From: Glutamicibacter sp. JC586
GTDB lineage: Bacteria > Actinomycetota > Actinomycetes > Actinomycetales > Micrococcaceae
NCBI RefSeq assembly: GCF_009805585.1
Contig: NZ_VHIN01000011.1
Span: 1-49,770, forward strand
Length of the DNA: 49,770 nucleotides
Direction of reading: 5' to 3'
The stretch's first letter is position 1. The number at the start of each line of letters is the position of its first letter. The position numbers were made by a program, and so were the translations under genes. Shown piece by piece: positions 36,081 through 44,475 of this stretch. The notes beneath the pieces are model-generated. The model was not told the origin of the DNA and made no database searches. It saw nothing but the letters and a program-made list of their open reading frames with translations.

Positions 36081-37943
36081 CTAGCGCTTAGGTGAGTCAT
36101 AGATCTCGTTGACGAAGCTGTTTGTTCTCTCAAGAAACTTGCTTCGCTTGAGTTTCAAGGTCGGTGTCAGCAGCTCACTGTTTTCCCCTAAATCGGTGGA
36201 AAGCATAATGAGCTCTTTGACTTGTTCACTTCTTGCTACCCGTTTATTGGCTGAGCTGACGGAGCCGGAGATGGCTTGAAACAGGCGCTGGTTTCTAATC
36301 CTGTCAATTGATCCTTCTGTGCGATGCTGAAAGAGAGATGCGTCTGTAATCCCTTGGATTGAAGCCCACTGTTGAACTGCTTCCGAGTCAATGAGCACGA
36401 GGCATCCCAAGAACGGCTTACCTTCCCCGACCATTACCGCGTGGGCAATTAGTGGATCAGTTTCGACATATCCTTCCCATATGCTGGGAGATATTGTTTT
36501 TCCTCCCGCAGTTACTATGACGTCTTTGATTCTTCCCCTCAGCGTGATGCGTCCACGCTCGTCAAGCGATCCCAAGTCTCCTGTGCGAAAGAACCCATCG
36601 GTGAAAGCATTGGCGTTGTCGTCGGGATTGGTATATCCAGCAAATACGCCGATTCCTTGTGCTAGCACCTCCCCCTCATTCGATATTCGTACAGTGGTCC
36701 CAGGCATCGGAACTCCCACAGTTCCCGACTTGATCGACCCGGGCATATTTCCCGTTAGCGGCGCTGTAGTTTCAGTCAGCCCATACCCCTCGATTACTGG
36801 TAAGCCGATCCCCCTGAAAAAGAGGGAAACTTCTCTATCTAGGGTTGCAGCTCCTGATAGCAGGTACTCAAGACGGCCGCCGACTACTTTTCTGAGACGC
36901 GAGTAGAAAATCCGGTCAAAAATGAAATGTCTCATCCAAAGGCTAGGCGAGGCTTGCTTCGACGAACCGGCATCGTGTCCCTCAGCCATCTCGCCCCACT
37001 GCGTTGCCGTGTCGCTGGCCCACTTCCAAATAAGATTAAGGCGTTTCTGATTAGCGGCCTGTGCTGCGGAGTCTTGGATCTTCTGTAACACCCGCGGCAC
37101 CACTACGAGAAATGTGGGTTTGAGGAGTTCCAAAGACGGTATTACTTCTTTGGGTTCTGAGAGATGCGCGATGCGCATCCCGTTAGCCAAACAGATCAGC
37201 TGTAGACCACGAGCCAGAACGTGAGCCATGGGAAGGAAAATAATCGTATTTCCTGTCTCCTTGACCACCTCAGTGTAAGCGGCAGCGACATTGAGTACTA
37301 AGCCAACGAGGTTACCGTGCGTAATTAAAGCGCCCTTGGGTGCTGCCGTCGTTCCCGAAGTGTAGACGATGGTCGCTATCGTCTCTGATGTTGCTATCAC
37401 TCGTCGTTCTTCAACCGCATGATCGGTGATAGATTTCCCTACTTCAACAAGATCTTCAAGATCGAGATCATTCCGGGTGTCCATTGTCCAGATTCTCGAC
37501 CCGCTTATTCCCGCTCCAGTTAGTCCGCGCTTGAGAATCGAGGCCTGGTCGGTGCTTCCAGCAACTATAAATTTTGGAGAGCAGTCGGCAAGTATGGCTG
37601 TGACCTGATCAAGTGACGAAGTTTCATAAATCGGGACCACGACCGCGCCTGCAAACCAGGCAGCCATATCCATTTGAGCCCATTCGTAGCGTGTAGGTGA
37701 CATAATCACTAGCTTGTTTCCAGGTTGCAGCCCACTAGCGATGAGCCCCTTGGCCAATGCCTGCACTTCGAGAAAATGTTCTCGAGTAGTTATTTGCTTC
37801 CATGGGGCAGCGACGGCGCCATCAGCACATCGAACTTCGAATGCTATATGCTCGGGCGAATTCTTCAGGCGCTCCATCAAGAGATCGGTGGCATTCCTGT
37901 GCATGTGCAAGGTGGCCAATGGTGGCGTCGAAAATTCCCTCAT
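36081..37943 (-). CDS. fadD: Long-chain fatty acid-CoA ligase (AMP-forming)
   Basis: This 620-residue AMP-binding enzyme activates a long-chain fatty acid with ATP and CoA. It has the P-loop TIVYTSGTTAAPKGALITHG, the region VIEGYGLTETTAPLTGN and the motif DGFFRTGDLGSLDERGRITL followed by GRIKDVIVTAGGKTISP with the catalytic Lys region. Length and spacing fit the FadD15-like bacterial group. The ATG at 37943 follows AAGGAAAAG; a longer reading to 38030 lacks support. The gene stands alone with no beta-oxidation partner in the window, so a role in lipid or envelope metabolism is open. Confidence 0.9.
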   Translation of the reverse strand: MREFSTPPLATLHMHRNATDLLMERLKNSPEHIAFEVRCADGAVAAPWKQITTREHFLEVQALAKGLIASGLQPGNKLVIMSPTRYEWAQMDMAAWFAGAVVVPIYETSSLDQVTAILADCSPKFIVAGSTDQASILKRGLTGAGISGSRIWTMDTRNDLDLEDLVEVGKSITDHAVEERRVIATSETIATIVYTSGTTAAPKGALITHGNLVGLVLNVAAAYTEVVKETGNTIIFLPMAHVLARGLQLICLANGMRIAHLSEPKEVIPSLELLKPTFLVVVPRVLQKIQDSAAQAANQKRLNLIWKWASDTATQWGEMAEGHDAGSSKQASPSLWMRHFIFDRIFYSRLRKVVGGRLEYLLSGAATLDREVSLFFRGIGLPVIEGYGLTETTAPLTGNMPGSIKSGTVGVPMPGTTVRISNEGEVLAQGIGVFAGYTNPDDNANAFTDGFFRTGDLGSLDERGRITLRGRIKDVIVTAGGKTISPSIWEGYVETDPLIAHAVMVGEGKPFLGCLVLIDSEAVQQWASIQGITDASLFQHRTEGSIDRIRNQRLFQAISGSVSSANKRVARSEQVKELIMLSTDLGENSELLTPTLKLKRSKFLERTNSFVNEIYDSPKR

Positions 37944-38494
37944 AGCTTTTCCTTCTGGGCAGGGGTAACGGTGGATATCAAATACGGACAGAACTAACCT
38001 GTTGTGGGCTACTTCTCGGTCAGGCGTCATTCAAGGTAGGTATTGTTGGGCGCTATCATCTCAGATAGGCAGCATAATCAGGGACGAGGCGAGGGTCGCA
38101 TAGCTTGGTTTCAAGCTTGTTTAGTGTGAGGCTTGAAACCAGGCCACGCTTTCCGTTTCGACGTAATAACTAGTCAATCGAGATTAGAACGGTTTTCATC
38201 TGGCATTCTGAATGCTTGATTTGTTCAGTCAGGCCAATTAACAGGTCGCGAACAATTCTGGGGACGAAAGCTGTTTCTGCAATCCTCCGCCAACGGCAGG
38301 AAACTCCTAGACGATAGCCCCGCGAAGAGATTCCATGAGAAGCGTCAAGCCGCGATTCCATCAAAAGCATTGGCTCAACCTGTGTCCAATAGTATTGCCC
38401 GGTCCCAGACAATATGATGAAGCGACTCTTGGATAAGAGTATGGCAGGATCCCTGGGTTGTCCCTGAGGGAAATTTAACGGAGGAAACCTCATA
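37944..38494. other. Gap upstream of fadD with a hairpin and a doubtful small frame
   Basis: About 550 bases. A hairpin GGTTTCAAGC / GCTTGAAACC lies at 38107-38140. A minus-strand frame from 38361 to 38170 (MESRLDASHG..., about 63 residues) ends just before this hairpin, in the arrangement of a small gene with its terminator. It has no ribosome site and no known family, so it is reported only as a possibility. Confidence 0.4.
38107..38140. terminator. Hairpin upstream of fadD
   Basis: A perfect 10-bp stem GGTTTCAAGC / GCTTGAAACC with a 14-base loop. It could end a transcript entering from the right on the minus strand and so insulate fadD. There is no strong T run. Confidence 0.45.
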
Positions 38495-39364
38495 ATGAAG
38501 AGCAAGGAACGCAAGGCGCTGACCGCCATGCCTGTAGTGCTTATGCTAGGTGTGATACTTGCATTGTCCGGTAGTGATGGTGGGCTTACATGGGGTTCGA
38601 TGCCCCTCTTCGCTCTGGCTGTACTGACGTCCTTCATAGTCCAATGGGTCGCTTTCATACCTTCGTTCCTAGGACAAACAGAGAGATTCTACGACCTGAC
38701 CGGGACTCTGACCTATACGGCAGTCACATTGCTTTTGCTTCTCTTAGCCCCTGAAGTTCACTCCAGATCACTATTACTGGCGTTTATGGTGTTGGCCTGG
38801 ACTCTTAGGCTGGGAATCTTCCTCTTCCGCCGTGTTAATAGGGACGGCAAAGATGATCGCTTTGACCAGATCAAACCGTCGTTCATCCGGTTCTTCAGTG
38901 TCTGGACCATCCAGGGTCTCTGGGTCTCTTTCACTGCTGCTACTGCTTGGGCTGCCATGACCTCGGAACAAGCTAGTGAACTGGACGGATTCGCACTGGC
39001 AGGGTTCGTCATCTGGGCGATAGGTCTCGGTGTGGAAAGCCTAGCCGATCACCAGAAATCAATTTTCAAACGTGACCCGGAGAATAAAGGGGAATTCATT
39101 TCCTCCGGATTGTGGTCCAAATCCCGTCATCCGAACTATTTCGGAGAGATTCTGCTTTGGATCGGAGTGGCTGTTGTTGCCGCTCCGGCATTGCAGCACT
39201 GGCAGTGGGTCGTGATGATTTCACCGGTATTCGTGGCGGTGCTGCTCATCAAGATTAGTGGAGTCCCGCTACTTGAAGCGAAAGCTGAATCAAAATGGGG
39301 AGGTCGCTCCGACTATGAAGCTTACAAGGAAAATACGCCAGTGCTTATCCCCAAGTTCTGGTAG
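38495..39364 (+). CDS. DUF1295 / steroid 5-alpha-reductase-like membrane protein
   Basis: This 289-residue integral membrane protein has about seven hydrophobic segments. The family signatures are in the C-terminal half: LGVESLADHQKSIFKRDPEN, SSGLWSKSRHPNYFGEILLW and EAKAESKWGGRSDYEAYKEN. This is the DUF1295 branch of the isoprenylcysteine methyltransferase / 5-alpha-reductase superfamily, where a membrane enzyme acts on lipid-like substrates with a nucleotide or SAM cofactor. The substrate is unknown. The ATG at 38495 follows GGAGG. Confidence 0.88.
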   Translation: MKSKERKALTAMPVVLMLGVILALSGSDGGLTWGSMPLFALAVLTSFIVQWVAFIPSFLGQTERFYDLTGTLTYTAVTLLLLLLAPEVHSRSLLLAFMVLAWTLRLGIFLFRRVNRDGKDDRFDQIKPSFIRFFSVWTIQGLWVSFTAATAWAAMTSEQASELDGFALAGFVIWAIGLGVESLADHQKSIFKRDPENKGEFISSGLWSKSRHPNYFGEILLWIGVAVVAAPALQHWQWVVMISPVFVAVLLIKISGVPLLEAKAESKWGGRSDYEAYKENTPVLIPKFW

Positions 39365-39657
39365 GAAGACGGTTTGCGCAATTATTTGCTGACGCTCCCT
39401 AGACTCTGTCATTTCTAGAACTTGCTGTATGTGAAGTCGTCGAGATGCAAAACGAATCTAGAGCAGATAAAAACGGTCTGCACATCGTCAACGGGCGTAG
39501 GTCGCCCTGCATCGTAGGTGACAGCGCGGGCCAGCCTGGACAGTGCAAATCTGCCAACCGGCCATGCTGGATAGTGAGTGTGCTTGCCACTGCGATGCAG
39601 ACCCTCGGAAAGTTGTGACGCTCCCGCCACCAGGTGGAGGACACGAATGCTTAAACG
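39365..39657. other. Gene-poor stretch after the DUF1295 gene
   Basis: About 290 bases. Two minus-strand frames (for example 39415-39630) are open but have no ribosome site and no recognised similarity. No RNA or regulatory signal was identified. Confidence 0.35.
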
Positions 39658-39699
39658 AAAAATTCCTCGTAGGTCTCCGTCTACCTACGAGGAATTTTT
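39658..39699. terminator. Bidirectional intrinsic terminator
   Basis: A perfect 17-bp stem AAAAATTCCTCGTAGGT with its complement and an 8-base loop, flanked by A and T runs so it works in both directions. It lies 62 bases past the DJ-1/PfpI stop on the minus strand. Confidence 0.9.
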
Positions 39700-39761
39700 G
39701 GCCGGATACAGCCGCTTATGAGATATCCACAGGTGTAGAAAAGCGGTACCCACAGATGTTT

Positions 39762-40502
39762 TTAGTCTTCCACAGCCTGGGCTGAGTCAACGTCTGAGGA
39801 GGCTTCATCAGTGGCCTTTTCTTGACGAATCACTGCGGCCAGAAGCTTTTCCATTTCCTTTGCAACACCGGCAGCCGAGGCAGGGTTCTGACCGGTGACC
39901 AGACGCTCGGATACTTGGATATTCTCTTCAAAATCATCGGCGGCGATATGGTTGGCCCCCTGCTCAACGAGTTTGTCGGCCAATGAGAATGGAATGATCT
40001 TGTCCTTGCCGACCGCGACTTCTTCATCGTTGGTAAAGGCAGCAACATCCTTGCCACTCAGCAACTTGATTCCGTGGTGCAGTTCTACATCCAGTAATCC
40101 TGCCGGACCGTGGCATACTGCTCCAACTATGCCTCCACTGTTGTAGATGGCCCCGATGAGCTGTTGCAAGTCTTCGTTGTTGGGGAAGTCCCACATGGTG
40201 CCATGGCCGCCGACGAGATAGATGGCATCGTACTGGTCCGGATCAATTACCTCGACCCTCGCCGTGTTATAGAGACCGGCTCGTGTGGTTTCGTCTTGGG
40301 TGAATTGCACCTGGATTGGGTCATCGGTATCGACCGTATCTTGTGGTGGCTGTCCGCCCTTGATAGAGGCGAAGTCGACGAAGTGTCCCGCGTCCCGGAA
40401 AACCTTCCAGGGATGAGCTGCTTCCGCGACGTTGTAGCCGGTGGGTTCTCCTCCTGTACCGAGTTCGGAAACGCTGGTCAGGACCATGAGGATTTTCTTC
40501 AC
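39762..40502 (-). CDS. DJ-1/PfpI family protein (Hsp31-like)
   Basis: This 246-residue cytoplasmic protein is of the class I glutamine amidotransferase-like superfamily, Hsp31/glyoxalase III branch. The nucleophile elbow is GAVCHGPAGLL with Cys130 and the following His. The supporting acidic residue is in GGEPTGYNVAEAAHPW (Glu19) and YLVGGHGTMWDF precedes the core. Such proteins are glutathione-independent methylglyoxalases or chaperones. The acidic C-terminal tail (EASSDVDSAQAVED) is an addition beyond the domain. It is a single gene with its own terminator. Confidence 0.9.
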   Translation of the reverse strand: MKKILMVLTSVSELGTGGEPTGYNVAEAAHPWKVFRDAGHFVDFASIKGGQPPQDTVDTDDPIQVQFTQDETTRAGLYNTARVEVIDPDQYDAIYLVGGHGTMWDFPNNEDLQQLIGAIYNSGGIVGAVCHGPAGLLDVELHHGIKLLSGKDVAAFTNDEEVAVGKDKIIPFSLADKLVEQGANHIAADDFEENIQVSERLVTGQNPASAAGVAKEMEKLLAAVIRQEKATDEASSDVDSAQAVED

Positions 40503-40942
40503 GTTAAGGGCCTTTCATAATTTTAGATTGCGAGTTTCTTCTTCCCTTACTGAGAGGAAATCTGTGCGAGGCATTGTGAGTTTTGTTCGGAAATGGTGGT
40601 CTCGCGCCATGCCGCGTCCTTGCAAACCACGGCAGAATTGCAGATCTGCTGAAGCATTGACACCCTGCTAAGTTACTAGCGGTAGGATGCGTTGTCGGCC
40701 TAGCTGAGCATGGCAACCGACGTTCTCGGATTCATTAGCCCAAAGTTGTTTGTAGGCATCTTTGACAATCTCTGTGGCACCCCGCCGGCTATGTCATATT
40801 GGCCCATCAGCTCCCAGATCCTTGTCGCTGAAGGAATCATCAATGCTTTCTTTGACTTGTCCGATATTTCCTGAGCCTTGTTCTGGAGGGTGTCTCCATA
40901 TCCCCTACTGCTTTCCGCCGATTAGCTGACTAGTACAAATTA
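40503..40942. other. Gap between the DJ-1 gene and the Asp23 cluster
   Basis: About 440 bases, including the DJ-1 promoter. Short minus-strand frames around 40800-40880 have a charged, CsbD-like flavour (NIGQVKESIDDSFSDKDLG) but lack a start and are too short to call. There is no clear terminator for the Asp23 cluster. Confidence 0.35.
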
Positions 40943-41524
40943 TTAGGTCAAGGTCGTTTTGGCGGATGTTCCAGATATCTTAGGCTGGAAATCAATGTTC
41001 ACGTGTTTTCTGGCGAACCGGGCGCCGAGGGCTTGCTCCATCTGAGGAATGAGAACATCCCTCACGAGGCCCATGCCATCCATTGGCCGGGCATCCACGC
41101 GCAAAGCGAATCGTGCGTAAAGAATCGGGCTCTTCACTGTTCCATTGATACGTATATCTGCATGGGCAACCTCAGGTGTGCTTTCAGCTGCTTCCCGGGC
41201 AGCCAGGGCGACGGTTCCTGAATCTACGGTGGAGATGCCAGTGCCTTTATCTGATTGGTAGATGAAGGTCCGTTTACCCGGTTTCCTGGGTAGGGCTGAC
41301 ACCATCACAAAGATCAACATGATCGATATCAGGGCTAATGCGCCGGCTATGTAAATGCCCAATTCTGGCATTTGTGCAGGAAAGCTATCGATAAGACGTT
41401 TCTGGGCAAGTCCGTTCTGAGTTGAATTCCAGCTTAGCCAGGCCACACAAGCACCCCCTGCCATAAGAAGCAATCCAAGGAGCGCCAGAAAGACTCGTTG
41501 CCGAACGCTATTGGGTTTCCACAA
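40943..41524 (-). CDS. amaP: AmaP-like alkaline shock membrane anchor protein
   Basis: This 193-residue membrane protein has two hydrophobic segments (about 10-30 and 54-76) and a C-terminal cytoplasmic domain (GTVALAAREAAESTPEVAHA, SPILYARFALRVDARP, VRDVLIPQMEQALGARF). This is the layout of AmaP, which anchors Asp23 to the membrane in Staphylococcus. It is the last gene of a five-gene minus-strand operon, two bases after the preceding gene. The gene symbol is by family resemblance. Confidence 0.82.
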   Translation of the reverse strand: MWKPNSVRQRVFLALLGLLLMAGGACVAWLSWNSTQNGLAQKRLIDSFPAQMPELGIYIAGALALISIMLIFVMVSALPRKPGKRTFIYQSDKGTGISTVDSGTVALAAREAAESTPEVAHADIRINGTVKSPILYARFALRVDARPMDGMGLVRDVLIPQMEQALGARFARKHVNIDFQPKISGTSAKTTLT

Positions 41525-41526
41525 AT

Positions 41527-42078
41527 CTACTGCCCTCCTCGGGTAGTCGCTTTGACACTGACGCTTATCGAATGTGCCAACGGGATGGCCGATAGGACTT
41601 CCTGGACGTTCGCTTGCACCGACTGCGAAATATCTCTGGTTTCATGCACCGGAGTGGAAACGCCGACATGCAGCTTCTTACCCCGCAATATGGGCGAGGC
41701 GCTGCCCACCCCATCAGTGCGCTCTGCTTCATAACGCGCCAGATTAGCCAAGCCGCGGTTATCCGCAACCCACTCCTCGTTTTCGTGGACTGAATCCCAT
41801 TCAAGCAGTGCTGTCCTTCGCTTTCCCGGAACCAAAGCAGCAATCAACAGAAGCAGACCGATAACGGCGACGCCAATAGCTAAGGCCAGCAAACTGCTAT
41901 TTTCCCAAACAATATTCTTAGCAGAATCCAGAAATCCGGTTATCCAGCTCGGCCAAGAACCGCTAGCTACTCTGATAAGGCAAATCACCAGGAATGTAGT
42001 TGAGATGCCTAATAACAACAGGCAGGTACTGAGCAGGGTTGCAGTTCGAGCACTGCGAACATGCCAAAATCTGCTCAT
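41527..42078 (-). CDS. DUF6286-like membrane protein of the Asp23 operon
   Basis: This 183-residue protein has two membrane segments (ATLLSTCLLLLGISTTFLVI and LLALAIGVAVIGLLLLIAAL) and a soluble C-terminus (GLANLARYEAERTDGVGSAS, KLHVGVSTPVHETRDISQSV, VQEVLSAIPLAHSISVSVK) similar in layout to AmaP. Actinobacterial Asp23 clusters normally contain such a second anchor protein. Its ATG overlaps the previous stop (ATGA) and the AmaP-like gene starts two bases after it. Confidence 0.8.
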   Translation of the reverse strand: MSRFWHVRSARTATLLSTCLLLLGISTTFLVICLIRVASGSWPSWITGFLDSAKNIVWENSSLLALAIGVAVIGLLLLIAALVPGKRRTALLEWDSVHENEEWVADNRGLANLARYEAERTDGVGSASPILRGKKLHVGVSTPVHETRDISQSVQANVQEVLSAIPLAHSISVSVKATTRGGQ

Positions 42079-42455
42079 CGCAGCCTCCTCTTCTCAGCAT
42101 TGGTTGAATCTGCATGAAGCCATGCAACATCGATGTCAACTTGGACGGATGAAGCGCCAAGGAAATGAACGAGCTCATCTGTCACTTGTTGACGTATGGC
42201 CTCGCAGGTTTGCTGCAAGCTCAGCGGGTATCGAATGCCGACTTTCAGCTCGACTGCAACGGCACCACCGAGAACCTCTGCTGTAGCAGTAGGTTTCCCT
42301 GTAATATCGCGTGGTTTGCCCAATTGCAATAGGCCGCCAGAGCTGGCTCCGACTCCAGGGATCTTAGAGGCCGCTTTTGCCGCGATCTTGGAATAGATCT
42401 GGTTATTCACGGTAGTAACACCCACGGTGGCACTATTTGTCGCCATACTGATCAC
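42075..42455 (-). CDS. Asp23/Gls24 family protein (second copy)
   Basis: This 126-residue soluble protein of the alkaline shock family has no signal or membrane segment. It shows the family core KIAAKAASKIPGVGASSGGL, GGAVAVELKVGIRYPLSLQQ and VTDELVHFLGASSVQVDIDV. The start is either GTG at 42455, which overlaps the preceding stop, or ATG at 42446. Overlap with both neighbours shows tight translational coupling. It probably assembles on the membrane through the anchor proteins encoded downstream. Confidence 0.88.
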   Translation of the reverse strand: MISMATNSATVGVTTVNNQIYSKIAAKAASKIPGVGASSGGLLQLGKPRDITGKPTATAEVLGGAVAVELKVGIRYPLSLQQTCEAIRQQVTDELVHFLGASSVQVDIDVAWLHADSTNAEKRRLR

Positions 42456-42628
42456 CGCCGACGGCTAATGAACACACGCTCCCAGTCGACGCGGGTCTGC
42501 AGGAACCAGCCGACCACACCACCGATGAGCACGAAGAATGCTACGACTATGAACTGGGTGAATGAGCCGAACGCTATGAGCAGTCCGGCTACTAGCCCTA
42601 CGACTAGTCCCCACCTGAGCTTATCCAT
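42452..42628 (-). CDS. Small DUF2273-like membrane protein
   Basis: A 58-residue gene hidden between the two Asp23 genes. It reads MDKLRWGLVVGLVAGLLIAF, GSFTQFIVVAFFVLIGGVVG and ends WERVFISRRR. Two tightly spaced hydrophobic segments with a basic tail match the DUF2273 small integral membrane proteins found in Asp23 operons of Gram-positive bacteria. GGAATACCC precedes the ATG, and its TGA overlaps the next start. It is easily missed because of its size. Confidence 0.88.
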   Translation of the reverse strand: MDKLRWGLVVGLVAGLLIAFGSFTQFIVVAFFVLIGGVVGWFLQTRVDWERVFISRRR

Positions 42629-42680
42629 GGGTATTCCTTTCGTTGCCGATCGGCAGTGTTGCGACCTACTTCTAGTCTTC

Positions 42681-43187
42681 CTACTTTAGGTCTTCTCGCG
42701 GCTCGTCGTCTTCGTCATCTTCTGGCAGGTGGACGTCGGTGACATCGACATTAACTTCAATGACTTCCAGTCCGGTGGCGCGTTCCACCTGGGAAACGAT
42801 ATTCGAGCGGATATCCCCGGAGACCTCCACGATAGAGAATCCGTAAGAGACGACGATGGAGACATCGATGGCGGTCTGCTGCTCTCCCTTTTCCACGCTC
42901 ACACCACCGGAGGTGTTTGCTGAGGCACCCGGGATTCGTTCTGCCAGGGAATTGAAAGTTCGCCGTGCTGCATTGCCCATTGCGTACACCCCGGGCACTT
43001 CGCGTGCTGCAATGCTGGCGATTTTCTGAACGACTCGGTCTTCAATGGTCGTCTTGCCCAGCTCGGTGTGCAGCGGACCGGAAAGCCGCTCTTCCTGAGC
43101 GTCGTGGTTCGCTTCGCGTTTTGCCTGGCGTTCCAGTTCCTCGCCGGTTGGCTTGATGATTTTGTCGTTCGACATTGGCTGTGCCAT
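42681..43187 (-). CDS. asp23: Asp23/Gls24 family envelope stress protein
   Basis: This 168-residue soluble alkaline shock protein has the core TTIEDRVVQKIASIAAREVP, GVYAMGNAARRTFNSLAERI, QTAIDVSIVVSYGFSIVEVS, and RSNIVSQVERATGLEVIEVN leading to VDVTDVHLPEDDED. It has a charged N-terminal extension and a very acidic C-terminus. The ATG at 43187 has AGGAG upstream; a longer frame to 43286 runs into the promoter region. It is first in the operon and divergent from a sigma factor gene 115 bases away, which probably controls it. Confidence 0.93.
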   Translation of the reverse strand: MAQPMSNDKIIKPTGEELERQAKREANHDAQEERLSGPLHTELGKTTIEDRVVQKIASIAAREVPGVYAMGNAARRTFNSLAERIPGASANTSGGVSVEKGEQQTAIDVSIVVSYGFSIVEVSGDIRSNIVSQVERATGLEVIEVNVDVTDVHLPEDDEDDEPREDLK

Positions 43188-43301
43188 GTTCTTCGCTCCT
43201 ATATCGACGAAAACTTTTTCGCTTACACTCATACAGACGAGGTCCGTAGTCATATCCTCACACAAAATTGGAGTGACCTGAATCACACTAAAGGGGGTTG
43301 T

Positions 43302-43844
43302 GTGGACGCATTAGAACAACTGGCGATCGTAGGTCGGTCCCGTGAAGGCGATCCAGAAGCTTTTGGGATGCTTGTTTCCGACCTGACGCCCAGCCTCAGG
43401 AGGTACTGCCGCTCCTTTTTTGAGAATTGGCAGGACGCTGACGACGCTGTGCAGGAAGTTTGGATCAAAGTGTGGAAAAGCATGCATACACTCCAGCAGA
43501 ACGGCGCCTTCAAAACGTGGCTTTTCCGCATGACTAGACACGTCTGTCTGGACCGCATTCGATCCTCTCAAAATCGAGTTCAGGTAGTCGATGCCGAAGA
43601 GTTCTCGGGGCAGCCTGCGCCGGAGCATCTTTCGCCCGAGTATCTAGCCGTCCAGCGAAGTGAGGTCGAAAGGGCGTGGAGTATCGTTGCCAAGCTTCCT
43701 TCCACTTTGGGGCAAGCTTTTGTTCTGGTATGCCTTGAGGGAATGACCTATGAGCAAGCAGCCACTATCGCAAACACGTCAGAATCCACTATTCGAGGAC
43801 GAGTCGCCCGGGCTCGCAAGGCAATCATTGAGGCGGTGTCATGA
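43302..43844 (+). CDS. ECF sigma factor
   Basis: This 180-residue extracytoplasmic-function sigma factor shows region 2 with DLTPSLRRYCRSFFENWQDA, DDAVQEVWIKVWKSMHTL and FKTWLFRMTRHVCLDRIRS. Region 4 shows AWSIVAKLPSTLGQAFVLVC, LEGMTYEQAATIANTSESTI and RGRVARARKAI. The GTG at 43302 has AGGGGG at a good distance, and upstream in-frame ATGs lie inside the neighbouring gene. The next gene overlaps by ATGA and looks like its anti-sigma factor. Divergence from the Asp23 operon suggests that operon as its regulon. Confidence 0.92.
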   Translation: MDALEQLAIVGRSREGDPEAFGMLVSDLTPSLRRYCRSFFENWQDADDAVQEVWIKVWKSMHTLQQNGAFKTWLFRMTRHVCLDRIRSSQNRVQVVDAEEFSGQPAPEHLSPEYLAVQRSEVERAWSIVAKLPSTLGQAFVLVCLEGMTYEQAATIANTSESTIRGRVARARKAIIEAVS

Positions 43845-44410
43845 AAACCCTTCCATGCGGACGCACAATAGAAGACATACTCCACAAATTAGATGACGCA
43901 CCAGACCTACACGAACTCGAATGCCACTGGTGCCATCAAGAACGGCGCCGCCTCAAGGACCAAACAACGATTGTCCTGAGCCATCTTAGAGGCGAAGACC
44001 ACACTGCAGATAGCACTGACCTAGCGAGCAACGTCCTGAGCAAGATTTCCAACCTACGGCCCATGCAGAGAACATGGGAAGCTCCCTTGCGAGAGACGGG
44101 TGAGGTTGTACGCATATCTTCGAACGAGATTATCAGCAGAATTCGACAGCAGTTCTCCTACTCTCACAAAGCACAGCTAAACTACACCGAGGTCAAGGCG
44201 ACAGACGCGAAGATACCTCATGTTCAGTGGCTTGTCCGATGCACCGTCAGCATGCTTACTGAAGCTACCGTTCAGCAGATCGAAGGGGAGATTTTGGAGT
44301 ACGTTCAGGCTGGTCTTGGTGCCGAGTTGCTCGTTGAGCGGTTGCGGGTGGAGATTACGATTGAGGATGTCCATGGAGAAATTCTCAGCTATTTGGAGAT
44401 CGGGACCTGA
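43841..44410 (+). CDS. Putative anti-sigma factor: zinc-finger N-terminus with Asp23-like C-terminus
   Basis: This 189-residue protein is coupled to the sigma gene by ATGA overlap. Residues 24-32 (LHELECHWC) contain H-x3-C-x2-C, the zinc-binding signature of ZAS anti-sigma domains, though a preceding His/Cys ligand is less clear. There is no membrane segment. The C-terminal 90 residues (AQLNYTEVKATDAK, VQWLVRCTVSMLTEATVQQI, EYVQAGLGAELLVERLRVEI) resemble the Asp23/AmaP soluble domain encoded in the divergent operon. So it may sense the Asp23 assembly state and release sigma. The domain fusion is inferred by eye. Confidence 0.72.
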   Translation: MKTLPCGRTIEDILHKLDDAPDLHELECHWCHQERRRLKDQTTIVLSHLRGEDHTADSTDLASNVLSKISNLRPMQRTWEAPLRETGEVVRISSNEIISRIRQQFSYSHKAQLNYTEVKATDAKIPHVQWLVRCTVSMLTEATVQQIEGEILEYVQAGLGAELLVERLRVEITIEDVHGEILSYLEIGT

Positions 44411-44475
44411 TTGTTTCGATCCAGGATTAGCCGATGCATTTAGAAGATTCACCCCTTAGCATTGTGCCTCAGTGC

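Noticed and set aside
40800-40900. CsbD-like short sequence on the minus strand
   Set aside because: The frame has no start codon and the resemblance covers only about 20 residues.
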